Below, in pieces: positions 55,860 through 62,509 of a stretch of 64,000 nt of DNA (positions are counted from its first letter, which is position 1; each line of letters begins with the position of its first letter). Location of the stretch: positions 95,873 to 159,872 of the IMG/VR virus record IMGVR_UViG_3300048592_000962, one strand, 5' to 3'. The translations under genes were made by a program, and so were the position numbers. The notes beneath the pieces were generated by a model. It worked only from the letters and a program-made list of their open reading frames with translations, had not been told where the DNA came from and searched no databases. Origin of the DNA: a virus.

Positions 55860-56270
55860 ATGCTGACCGACGACCTGAAGACGAAGATCAAGGCCCTCGC
55901 GGCCGAGAAGACCCTCAACACGCAGCTGCGCGTGCGCTTCAAGCGCGAGACGCCGCCCGGTGACCCCGGACGCGAAGGCGTGATCTGGAGCTACTGGACC
56001 GCCAACGCGCAGATGAAGCGCGAACTTCGGCACCTCCAGCTCGCCTACGCGATGCTGCGCGGTCGTTCCTACTGGCGAACCGAACGCCACTGCGACGAGC
56101 GCCCATCCGCCGCGGAGATCGCCGCCATCGCTGGCGCCTCGACCGACCAGGTCGAGTCCTGGCTGAACGCACCCGTCTCCGCCGAGGAACTGACCGCCTG
56201 GTCGCTTCACCTCGACCTCGCTCGGGCGAAGGCCCACGCGACGCGGCAACAGGCGAGGTCGGCAGCGTGA
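55860..56270 (+). CDS. HTH-like helical protein
   Basis: 136 residues. GGAGATGACCC precedes the ATG. A basic N-terminal part is followed by PSAAEIAAIAGASTDQVES, WLNAPVSAEELT, suggestive of a helix-turn-helix, then a basic helix. ATGA overlap with the peptidyl-tRNA hydrolase gene. Confidence 0.5.
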   Translation: MLTDDLKTKIKALAAEKTLNTQLRVRFKRETPPGDPGREGVIWSYWTANAQMKRELRHLQLAYAMLRGRSYWRTERHCDERPSAAEIAAIAGASTDQVESWLNAPVSAEELTAWSLHLDLARAKAHATRQQARSAA

Positions 56271-56596
56271 AGCTCTACCTGGTCGTCCGCCGGGACCTCT
56301 CACCAGGGACCCGTGCGGCACAGCTGTGCCACGCGCTCCGGGCCTTCGTGGAGGCCTACCCGGCGGAGGACCAGGAGTGGTTCCGCCGATCAAACACGCT
56401 CGTCCTCCTCGAAGCGGATTCGGAGGACCACCTGAATCAACTTCGGTCGAAAGCCGAGGAATCCGGTGTGCCATGCGCCTGCTTTCGGGAACCAGACTTG
56501 AAAGACAGTCTCACGGCCATCGCGATCTCTTTTGGTGGCAAACGGCTAGTCCGTGAGCTACCATTGGCCTTCTCTGGCGTCGTCGCTCATTGGTAG
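56267..56596 (+). CDS. PTH2-type peptidyl-tRNA hydrolase, ending inside a tRNA gene
   Basis: 109 residues. KLYLVVRRDLSPGTRAAQLC, HALRAF, VLLEADSEDHLNQL and LTAIAISFG match the Pth2 family (PF01981), common in archaea, eukaryotes and some viruses. Pth2 releases peptides from peptidyl-tRNA and recycles tRNA. It stops with TAG at 56594-56596, which lies in the D arm of the adjacent tRNA gene. A functional pairing with that tRNA is an inference. Confidence 0.75.
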   Translation: MKLYLVVRRDLSPGTRAAQLCHALRAFVEAYPAEDQEWFRRSNTLVLLEADSEDHLNQLRSKAEESGVPCACFREPDLKDSLTAIAISFGGKRLVRELPLAFSGVVAHW

Positions 56597-56649
56597 AGCA
56601 GGTCGGCCTCTAATCCGATTCTTTAGGGGTTCGAATCCCCTCGACGCCT
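56576..56649 (+). tRNA. tRNA-like gene with 8-base anticodon loop
   Basis: Perfect acceptor GGCGTCG/CGACGCC, D stem GCTC/GAGC with loop ATTGGTA, T arm AGGGG/TTCGAAT/CCCCT; no CCA encoded. The anticodon arm only pairs well as GTCGG/CCGAT with an 8-base loop CCTCTAAT and a 27-nt total between 26 and the T stem that is 2 longer than usual. By U33 placement the anticodon could be CUA (amber) or a 4-base UCUA; the alternative UCU (Arg) would need C33. Possibly a suppressor tRNA or a decaying copy. Confidence 0.7.
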
Positions 56650-57041
56650 CCGCGAAGACTCGTGATCGCCTCCGCAGCATCTCGAAGCCGATCTTCCATC
56701 GGACGCTCCCAGGACACCATCTCCCGAATACGGGCGTCGTACTCCTCCAGCGTCTCGGCGCGATACTCGTTGAGTTCTTCGTACCGGTCGAACTGACGAT
56801 ACACGCGACGTGAGTAGTCGAGTCCTCCATCTACCTTCAGGTTGCCGCACGAGCAGCTGCGAAAGTCGTGTCGATGCTTGCTCTCGATGACCTCGTTGCA
56901 GTCCAGGCATCTCGCAGCGTTCCGGATGAGGATTCGTGAGATCGGATTCTCCTTCCGAATCTCACTCTCCGTTCGAACACGTGACGCGTCTTCCCACGCC
57001 TCATCCATCGCCGACTCCAGGTCGAACTTCTCATCCGACAT
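56610..57041 (-). CDS. DUF7695-like zinc protein, end overlapping the tRNA antisense
   Basis: 143 residues. AARCLDCNEVIESKHRHDFR, SCSCGNLKVDGGLDYSRR matches the DUF7695-like Cys/His domain seen in phages. The last 13 residues (GGVEGIRTPKESD) are encoded by the antisense of the tRNA and may be non-functional read-on. Function unknown. Confidence 0.6.
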   Translation of the reverse strand: MSDEKFDLESAMDEAWEDASRVRTESEIRKENPISRILIRNAARCLDCNEVIESKHRHDFRSCSCGNLKVDGGLDYSRRVYRQFDRYEELNEYRAETLEEYDARIREMVSWERPMEDRLRDAAEAITSLRGGVEGIRTPKESD

Positions 57042-57588
57042 GACTCACCTCATTGCCCCAGCTCGTCCAGCCCTTACGCGGCTCGCGCGCAAACATCTCC
57101 AGGTACGGACCGTGTGACCTGGCCTCGACCTTGTCGTAGAACTCCAACGGCTTGGCCGAGTGCTTGCGGTTGCGCGTTCCAGGGATGAGCCCGTGGTTCG
57201 CGTCGATAATGCTGGAGACATCACGACGGCCAGTGTAGACTGAAGGATCCATGCCTTTCCCGCGAGTACCGAACAACACCAGCTCATGCTGGCCGCGGAA
57301 ATACTGACCAATGCCGATGCGCGGCTTCTTCCAGCACAGCGTGGTCTTGAAGACGAAGCCGAGCTGATCCATGAGCCACAGACCGTCTGGAAGAAAGTTG
57401 TTCGTGACCCACATGTAGCAGTGGGCGTGTTCGTGAAAACTCCAGACGGGCGCCGCCGTGATCAGCGCCGGCATGTCCTTCGTTTTCATCAGCGGGTAGT
57501 GCCGGTCTGCGCCTCGCTTCACCTTCCCCGATCCACGCTCCAACCAAGGTGGATCGAGGGTGACGGTGCGGAACCTACGCCTACGCAC
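57031..57588 (-). CDS. MT-A70 family adenine-N6 DNA methyltransferase
   Basis: 185 residues. The catalytic TLDPPWLERG (DPPW, 12-15) with YMWVTNNFLPDGL, later WKKPRIGIGQY and SAKPLEFYDKVEA place it in the MT-A70/IME4-type N6-adenine methyltransferases. It could protect phage DNA from restriction or alter expression. No partner restriction enzyme is seen, so it is probably an orphan. Confidence 0.8.
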   Translation of the reverse strand: MRRRRFRTVTLDPPWLERGSGKVKRGADRHYPLMKTKDMPALITAAPVWSFHEHAHCYMWVTNNFLPDGLWLMDQLGFVFKTTLCWKKPRIGIGQYFRGQHELVLFGTRGKGMDPSVYTGRRDVSSIIDANHGLIPGTRNRKHSAKPLEFYDKVEARSHGPYLEMFAREPRKGWTSWGNEVSHVG

Positions 57589-57808
57589 GAGTCCAAGCCG
57601 CCCTGTAGCCAGGCATCAGAACGTAGCGTGCCAGTCCTTTTTCCTTCAGCCTAACGAGAACCTGACTCGCAGACCTGGCGTACGTCACCTTGTCCCTTCG
57701 GCCCATCTTGTTCCACATGAGCTGGCCCAGAAGGCCGGTTTCCTGCGGCTCGTCGGTGAGGAGAGCGAGCATCTTCTTCTGCGCTTCGGTGAGACTGGCT
57801 TCCGTCAC
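57581..57808 (-). CDS. Small winged-helix-like protein, paralogue of 20462-20701
   Basis: GTG start at 57808 (GTGA overlap). 75 residues with the same layout as its paralogue (LTEAQKKMLALL, GQLMWNKM, QVLVRLKEKGLARYV). Likely DNA binding. Confidence 0.55.
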   Translation of the reverse strand: MTEASLTEAQKKMLALLTDEPQETGLLGQLMWNKMGRRDKVTYARSASQVLVRLKEKGLARYVLMPGYRAAWTRA

Positions 57809-58650
57809 GTTCCATCCTCCCGTCGACATGCCTCGGGGTCGTCGACCAACTCGGGTTCCTGACACCAGCCCGCGTGGGGCTCACGCTCGATCAGGCCGAG
57901 CACCACCGGGCACGACGGCTCGTCGAATCCACTTTCGTACTTGCAGCCGTGCGTTGGGCAGCAGTGAGCTGCGTGGCCCGCGTTGTTGTCCTGGCCATCC
58001 GGGTCGACTTCGCCTGGCTCCTGTTCGAGGTCGTCCAAGATCGCCTTGATCATGGCCGCCTGCTCCTTCGCGTCCGCGAGCGCGACGTGCGGCGTCTTGT
58101 TCTCGTACGCCTTCCAGTGGTCCGGCATCCGGCTCTTTCCGACGTCCAGAGGTGCGATGCCCAGCAGCACGGCAGCTGCGGACCCGATGTCGAAGCACGC
58201 CACGCGCTGCATCACGTCGTCCTTCGCGAGCTTGTGCCAGGACTCCGGCGCGAACCGGTGGGCGTAGTAGTTGACGAACGGCATGTCGAATGCCGCCGGA
58301 TACGCCACCCACGTCAGTGGCTTCCAGTCGGGCTCACCCGCGCGAATCTCTTCGAGCCACGCGCACAGCCCCTCCATGACGTCGTGCGGGTCCGAAGGCC
58401 CGAAGTGACCCCCACGATGCGCCGAGTACGCTTCGGGCCACTGTTCCCACCACTTCGCCGTGTCCTCGTCCCAAACGAGGTCTTCTGGAACCTGAAAGTT
58501 CCCGGTGAAAGTCCCGAGGTTGCGCCACTCGCGCGACTGCGGGTCGCGCACGAAGGCCACCACCCCTATCGAAAGCATCGCGTGGATGCCAGGGCACGGG
58601 CCGGTTGCCTCCACGTCGAACGACAACCAAATCGCATTCTCACTGTTCAT
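57805..58650 (-). CDS. DEDDh 3'-5' exonuclease
   Basis: 281 residues. ExoI motif LSFDVEATGP (D12, E14), ExoII region WVAYPAAFDMPFV (D-containing) and ExoIII HVALADAKEQAAM (H, D) define a DnaQ-like exonuclease. The C-terminal tail CCPTHGCKYESG, CPVVLGL resembles a zinc motif common in actinophage proteins. Likely processes DNA or RNA ends during infection. Confidence 0.8.
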   Translation of the reverse strand: MNSENAIWLSFDVEATGPCPGIHAMLSIGVVAFVRDPQSREWRNLGTFTGNFQVPEDLVWDEDTAKWWEQWPEAYSAHRGGHFGPSDPHDVMEGLCAWLEEIRAGEPDWKPLTWVAYPAAFDMPFVNYYAHRFAPESWHKLAKDDVMQRVACFDIGSAAAVLLGIAPLDVGKSRMPDHWKAYENKTPHVALADAKEQAAMIKAILDDLEQEPGEVDPDGQDNNAGHAAHCCPTHGCKYESGFDEPSCPVVLGLIEREPHAGWCQEPELVDDPEACRREDGT

Positions 58651-58906
58651 TAGACTCTCTCCTGTCTACGGCTGCTTTCAGTCTTACGCGAGCGTCAGAC
58701 TCTGCTTTTTCGGCCTTGCGCAACTTTGTGACCTCCGCGCTCAGGCGTCGCACGCCCGGACGCCCGAAGGTGCTGTCGACCTGCCAGGCCTTTGCCGCCT
58801 CGACGACCGCATTGCGAGCCTCTGCCACCGCCGCGGATGCCTCCGTGACTGCTCGATAGTACGGTGCCAGATCCGCGTGCTGTAGTTGCTCTCGCCAGTC
58901 AGTCAC
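58640..58906 (-). CDS. Coiled-coil protein
   Basis: 88 residues, helical heptads (VAEARNAVVEAAKAWQVDS; SAEVTKLRKAEKAESDAR). Overlaps both neighbours. Function unknown. Confidence 0.45.
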   Translation of the reverse strand: MTDWREQLQHADLAPYYRAVTEASAAVAEARNAVVEAAKAWQVDSTFGRPGVRRLSAEVTKLRKAEKAESDARVRLKAAVDRRESNEQ

Positions 58907-59432
58907 GACTCACCTCAATCTTCAACCCCGCCAGCTGGGCTCGCAGCTCCGCGATGTTCGCAACCTGAACCCAGTTGTGCCCGCCGCGAATCCCGCCGCC
59001 CAACTCGCCCTCGCCAGGGATGTGAATGCAAAGCCGATCGGGTCCCATCGCCGAATGTGCGCCAAACCGAACGGTCATCGTCGACCGCTCTTCAAGAGTA
59101 ATACGCAGCAGCGACACCTCGTGCGGCAACAGGAACATGCCAATAGAGTAAGCCGTGCCTTCTTCTGGCACCGACACCCAAACGGTCAGGCGGCCGCCCT
59201 GCAATCGTGAGGACCCAACAAGCCATTCTTGCTCCAGCGACACCTGCGCCGCCGGAACAATCTCCGCCCGGACACGCGTGGTCTTCTTCCCCAGGTTCGC
59301 TCCTCGCTCGATGCGTGAGAGCGCGCCGGAGGCTGCGCTGAGAGCGCGGTACCACGCCATGCTGCCAAGCAAGAACGGTAGCCCAACGGTGTAGAAAACG
59401 GCTTTCTCTCGTAGCGTTACCGGTGCGCCAAT
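58899..59432 (-). CDS. Membrane-anchored protein sharing a beta domain with 20698-21153
   Basis: GTG start at 59432 has an AGGAGA RBS; a TTG at 59462 is an alternative. 177 residues: an N-terminal hydrophobic segment (FYTVGLPFLLGSMAWY) and a beta domain (WLVGSSRLQGGRLTVWV, MTVRFGA) shared with the protein of 20698-21153. Function unknown. Confidence 0.5.
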   Translation of the reverse strand: MGAPVTLREKAVFYTVGLPFLLGSMAWYRALSAASGALSRIERGANLGKKTTRVRAEIVPAAQVSLEQEWLVGSSRLQGGRLTVWVSVPEEGTAYSIGMFLLPHEVSLLRITLEERSTMTVRFGAHSAMGPDRLCIHIPGEGELGGGIRGGHNWVQVANIAELRAQLAGLKIEVSRD

Positions 59433-59451
59433 CACGTGATGTCTCCTGCTC

Positions 59452-59841
59452 TTATGGGCCAAGCATTCTTCGGGTCGGCACGCTTAGCTGTCTGAACCAG
59501 GACGCCACCTCGACCCAGTCTCTCCTGTGAACTAACACGTCGCCGTTTGAAGACTTGTTGAAGCTTCGGCCGACGGCCTTCTTTTCTAAAAGCGCCCAGT
59601 CGCGAAACGAGATGATCAGAAAGTGGTTTCCTCTCGGATCTTCCGCTAGCCTGCCGAATCCCGCTCCGTTTTCTACCAGGTACTTCCTTGCCCGCGACTC
59701 ACGCGCGGATGGGGTGTCAAGTGGGTCCAACTTCGCGCCCAGATCCAGCATCGCTTCATGACACTTCTTCTGATGGATCATGCGAAGCCGAAGCTCAGCC
59801 CGCTTCTTACGCCGCGCTCGAACACGATGAGGCTGCGGCAT
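59452..59841 (-). CDS. Basic hypothetical protein
   Basis: Start ATG 59841 (TGATG overlap). The frame runs on upstream but that part is a shadow. 129 residues, very basic N-terminus (PHRVRARRKKRAELRLRM), then alpha/beta. Function unknown. Confidence 0.45.
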   Translation of the reverse strand: MPQPHRVRARRKKRAELRLRMIHQKKCHEAMLDLGAKLDPLDTPSARESRARKYLVENGAGFGRLAEDPRGNHFLIISFRDWALLEKKAVGRSFNKSSNGDVLVHRRDWVEVASWFRQLSVPTRRMLGP

Positions 59842-60035
59842 CAGGCCACCGGTCGAGTCCTTAGCCCCATGAGACTCAGATGAACGCGCTCCCTCATCTC
59901 CCGTACCGCAGGATGGACGCCGCCGAGACTCCTCATCGCTTCTCGAAGCTCGTTGTGAGTGGTCGTCTTCTTGACTACGCGCACGCGACGCGACTTCGCC
60001 TTGATGCGCGACCAATGCGGCATGTGGCCGGCCAT
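59841..60035 (-). CDS. Small basic hypothetical protein
   Basis: Start at 60035 (TGATG overlap). 64 residues, basic (SRIKAKSRRVRVVKKTTTHN), helical. Function unknown. Confidence 0.45.
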   Translation of the reverse strand: MAGHMPHWSRIKAKSRRVRVVKKTTTHNELREAMRSLGGVHPAVREMRERVHLSLMGLRTRPVA

Positions 60036-60319
60036 CACCAGTCCCCCTGAACGTGAATGCGGAACCCCGGTCCGACGCGCTGAGCAGTCCGATGCAGCCA
60101 TTCTCGCGCGCTTTGATCGTACTCCTTCGAGTACAGCCACGCGTCCGCATCGACGAGCGACACGCGGCGCTCGTTGTGACTCGGAGAAGGCGCGACTGGC
60201 GGCGGCCGTGAAGACGTGAACACGGTGACGCTCGTCCGGTGCTCCCCGTCAGGTTCGTTCCACGCAACCCAAACGCGCCACTCTTTCTTGGTTTTCTCTT
60301 CGTGATACGGGTGCGACAT
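60035..60319 (-). CDS. Hypothetical protein (94 aa), first of the 60.3-56.6 kb run
   Basis: Beta-rich first half (WRVWVAWNEPDGEHRTSVTV), helical end. Preceded by the TGTCNGACA palindrome at 60347. Function unknown. Confidence 0.5.
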   Translation of the reverse strand: MSHPYHEEKTKKEWRVWVAWNEPDGEHRTSVTVFTSSRPPPVAPSPSHNERRVSLVDADAWLYSKEYDQSAREWLHRTAQRVGPGFRIHVQGDW

Positions 60320-60346
60320 TCAACGCCTTCGTGTATGCTCGGCCGA

Positions 60347-60357
60347 GTGTCGGACAC
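60347..60357. promoter_or_regulatory. Perfect palindrome GTGTCGGACAC between divergent genes
   Basis: Member of the TGTCNGACA family. It lies between the genes starting at 60319 (-) and 60385 (+). No convincing -10/-35 pair was found beside it. Confidence 0.5.
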
Positions 60358-60384
60358 ACTACGAGGTCCGTCGAAGGAACGCAA

Positions 60385-60825
60385 GTGAGCCTCGACTTCA
60401 ACTGGATCGTGCCGAACCTCGCCCAGGGGTCGTTCCCTCGCCCCGCGGCAGAAGCGTTCAAGATCTTCAATGTGATCGTCTACTGTGCAGAAGAGATGCA
60501 GCCGAGGATGAAACCTCCGGCGGGGAAGTTCATCTTCAAGATCCCGCTGGACGACGACATCTATCGACCGGTGCCCGCTGACGTCGGGAACCTCCTGCAC
60601 ACCGCGGCGAAGTCGATTGCGTCGTACCATCTGGCGGGGCATCCGACGCTCGTGACCTGCGCTCAGGGACGCAACCGTTCGGGTCTGATGAACGGGCTCG
60701 TGCTGCGCTACGCCTACAACATGCCGGCGCGCGACGTCGTGAAGCTGATCCAACACAAGCGCGCCGACGCGCTCTCGAACCCGATGTTCGAGCAGTACCT
60801 GCTCGCCACGAGCCTGCGTCGGTGA
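60385..60825 (+). CDS. Dual-specificity protein phosphatase
   Basis: GTG start at 60385 with GAAGGAAC before it; an ATG at 60331 is an alternative. 146 residues with the CX5R signature LVTCAQGRNRSG (C92, R98), a general-acid DDD at 56-58 and a typical DSP fold (NLAQGSFPRP at the start). The usual His before Cys is Thr. Would remove phosphate from Ser/Thr/Tyr or other substrates. Pairs conceptually with the kinase-like and FHA genes. Confidence 0.85.
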   Translation: MSLDFNWIVPNLAQGSFPRPAAEAFKIFNVIVYCAEEMQPRMKPPAGKFIFKIPLDDDIYRPVPADVGNLLHTAAKSIASYHLAGHPTLVTCAQGRNRSGLMNGLVLRYAYNMPARDVVKLIQHKRADALSNPMFEQYLLATSLRR

Positions 60826-61220
60826 TGGGTCGAGGGTCAAACAGCGCGGCGAAGCTCGACCGGCAGTGGCAAAAGATTCAGAGCTTCGTCAACAGCCCGA
60901 GACTGCTGTCCGGGCTGCCGCCGTTCGCCTCACGCATTGCGGCGCGCTTCTTCGACGTCGACGCGCACGACCTGCATGCGGCGATGCGACACGGAGACGT
61001 TGCGTTGTTCATCGCCTACCTGGCGCGGATCGAGCAGCTTCACGTGGCTGCCGTGGCGCATGGGCGCACGGTTGCGGAGATCGCTCCGATCGCTCGCTGC
61101 AAAGGTACGATCGAGGGGTACTTTTTGGTCGCCGAAGCGAGGCTGAGAGAGCTGGGAGGCCGCTGGCCTCTCACTGACGAGGCGCGCGAAGAATCTCCGG
61201 ATTCACGAGCCTCGACCTGA
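60825..61220 (+). CDS. Helical hypothetical protein
   Basis: TGATG overlap with the phosphatase gene. 131 residues, helical, basic at first (AAKLDRQWQKIQSFVN), then HDLHAAMRHGDVALFIAYLA. Overlaps the convergent gene by 50 bases. Coupled expression with the phosphatase suggests a shared role; inference. Confidence 0.5.
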   Translation: MGRGSNSAAKLDRQWQKIQSFVNSPRLLSGLPPFASRIAARFFDVDAHDLHAAMRHGDVALFIAYLARIEQLHVAAVAHGRTVAEIAPIARCKGTIEGYFLVAEARLRELGGRWPLTDEAREESPDSRAST

Positions 61221-61581
61221 TCCCTGCGTCGATCCACTGGCGCACCGTCTCCCACTCCACGCACACGACGAAGTCGTGGACCGAGCCGCTGCCGTTGCAG
61301 GAGACTCGTGCGATGACGCCCTGCTTGCTCGGCCTTGCACGATCCTTCACGAGCGGCTCCTCGAAACGCCCGAGGTAGTAGCAACAGACTTCAGGCCACG
61401 TGAAGACACTCTTCACCTGGCGTCCGCACTTGGTGCAGTCGCACAGCATGATCGGCCCGCTCTTCGTGACCTGCGTACCGACCTCGTCCTCGGTGCCCAG
61501 CCCGTGCGTCAGGTCCTCGCCGGTGCCGTCGCGCACGTGGTTCTTTGCCGAGTCCGACCAGTTGCTGAGCCGCTTGTCCAT
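61171..61581 (-). CDS. Zinc-ribbon-like protein
   Basis: 136 residues. LCDCTKCGRQVKSVF (C47, C49, C52) and CCYY could bind zinc. Its promoter (-10 TAGACT, 6 bases to ATG) overlaps a TGTCNGACA site. Function unknown. Confidence 0.5.
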   Translation of the reverse strand: MDKRLSNWSDSAKNHVRDGTGEDLTHGLGTEDEVGTQVTKSGPIMLCDCTKCGRQVKSVFTWPEVCCYYLGRFEEPLVKDRARPSKQGVIARVSCNGSGSVHDFVVCVEWETVRQWIDAGIRSRLVNPEILRAPRQ

Positions 61582-61587
61582 CTGTCC

Positions 61588-61616
61588 AGTCTACCGCGGC
61601 GCGAGCTGTCAGACAA
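61588..61616 (-). promoter_or_regulatory. Promoter with TGTCAGACA operator
   Basis: Minus strand: TTGTCT (61611-61616), 17 bases, TAGACT (61588-61593), 6 bases to ATG 61581. The palindrome TGTCAGACA occupies 61607-61615, starting in the -35 box as at 27387. Confidence 0.55.
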
Positions 61617-62441
61617 TCAGCGACGGCGACGGCGAACAAGCGCAGCGACGCCCGCGCCCGCTGCGACGAGCAGTCCGGCCCCAGCGGTCGCCCACTCGAT
61701 GGGGCTCAGGCCGAGGTAGACATCTCGATCGAATCTCGCAGGAGGCTCGTACGCAGCGTTGTCGTCGACCTGACCCAGGGCAGGCACACTGACGTAGCTG
61801 CCACAGCCGCAGCCCATCAGGCTGCCAATCGGACCGCCGCCCTTCGCGCTCGCGGTACCCGCGTTCGCCGGCAGCGCTCCGCCAGACGACGCCATCGCGG
61901 TCCCCGGAAGGATTTGGAACGTTCCTCTGTCGCCGAACTGCAACCCCTTCTGCGCGAGCCACGGGCGCGGATCGAGGTTGTAGGTGCGATACGGTCCCGG
62001 AAACGGCGATCGCCCATCCGGTCTCGCGCGCCTCACCTCCAGATGCAGATGCACCCCCATCCCCGGAAACTTCCGGTTCGACGTGGCGCCCATCGTTCCG
62101 ATTTGCTGCCCCGCCTGCACCGCTTGCCCTGCCGCCACCTGAGCCTGCTGAAGGTGTGCGTAGAGCGCCCACGTGCCGTCCCCGTGATTGATGATCACGC
62201 CGTTCCCGTACCCCCCAAATCCACGGGCGCTCGATGAGTCGCTGAGCACGCGTTCGACGGTGCCTCCCTGAACCGCGAAGACTGGGGTGCCGAGGCCGTC
62301 GGGGTGTCCGAGATCCATCCCGGCATGAAACGTTGGTTCGCCTGTTCGGCGACCTCGTCTCATGCCCATGTCAGACAGAAGTCGCGCGGAATCGGCGGGA
62401 AGAGGCGGATGAGCAGACATCCCTCGATCGTACGAGACCAT
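61617..62441 (-). CDS. M23 peptidase with C-terminal membrane anchor
   Basis: 274 residues (start 62441 or 62420). LytM/M23 zinc ligands: HAGMDLGHPDG (H39, D43) and HLHLEV (H133), with YAHL (H96) in the active site; complete. Cuts peptidoglycan cross-links. The linker contains GSLMGCGCGS; the C-terminal TM (LLVAAGAGVAALV) and poly-Arg tail make it one of the anchored set. Virion-associated or lysis enzyme. Confidence 0.85.
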   Translation of the reverse strand: MVSYDRGMSAHPPLPADSARLLSDMGMRRGRRTGEPTFHAGMDLGHPDGLGTPVFAVQGGTVERVLSDSSSARGFGGYGNGVIINHGDGTWALYAHLQQAQVAAGQAVQAGQQIGTMGATSNRKFPGMGVHLHLEVRRARPDGRSPFPGPYRTYNLDPRPWLAQKGLQFGDRGTFQILPGTAMASSGGALPANAGTASAKGGGPIGSLMGCGCGSYVSVPALGQVDDNAAYEPPARFDRDVYLGLSPIEWATAGAGLLVAAGAGVAALVRRRRR

Positions 62442-62474
62442 CCCCTCACCGCCAAGCCCCCTGCCATCTTCTGC

Positions 62475-62502
62475 TTGACCGAGGTCTGTCGAACGATATA
62501 GT
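62475..62502 (+). promoter_or_regulatory. Promoter of the secreted hydrolase-like gene
   Basis: TTGACC (62475-62480), 16 bases, TATAGT (62497-62502), 7 bases to ATG 62510. Near-consensus, no palindrome. Predicts a leaderless mRNA. Confidence 0.65.
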
Positions 62503-62509
62503 CGCCCGC

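Noticed and set aside
7370-56596. Genome-wide recoding of TAG as sense, suggested by the odd tRNA
   Set aside because: TAG ends several genes at positions that fit the gene order (7370, 28357, 42823, 45457, 46035, 56596), so it is used as a normal stop. Local or partial suppression is still possible.
56610-56649. C-terminal GGVEGIRTPKESD of the DUF7695-like protein as a functional motif
   Set aside because: This is the well-known artefact type from reading a tRNA gene antisense; it is kept as coding only because no earlier stop exists.
59842-60840. N-terminal part of the 462-codon minus-strand frame 59452-60840
   Set aside because: It would span two other minus genes, the operator palindrome and the phosphatase gene antisense; only the last 129 codons fit the local gene order.
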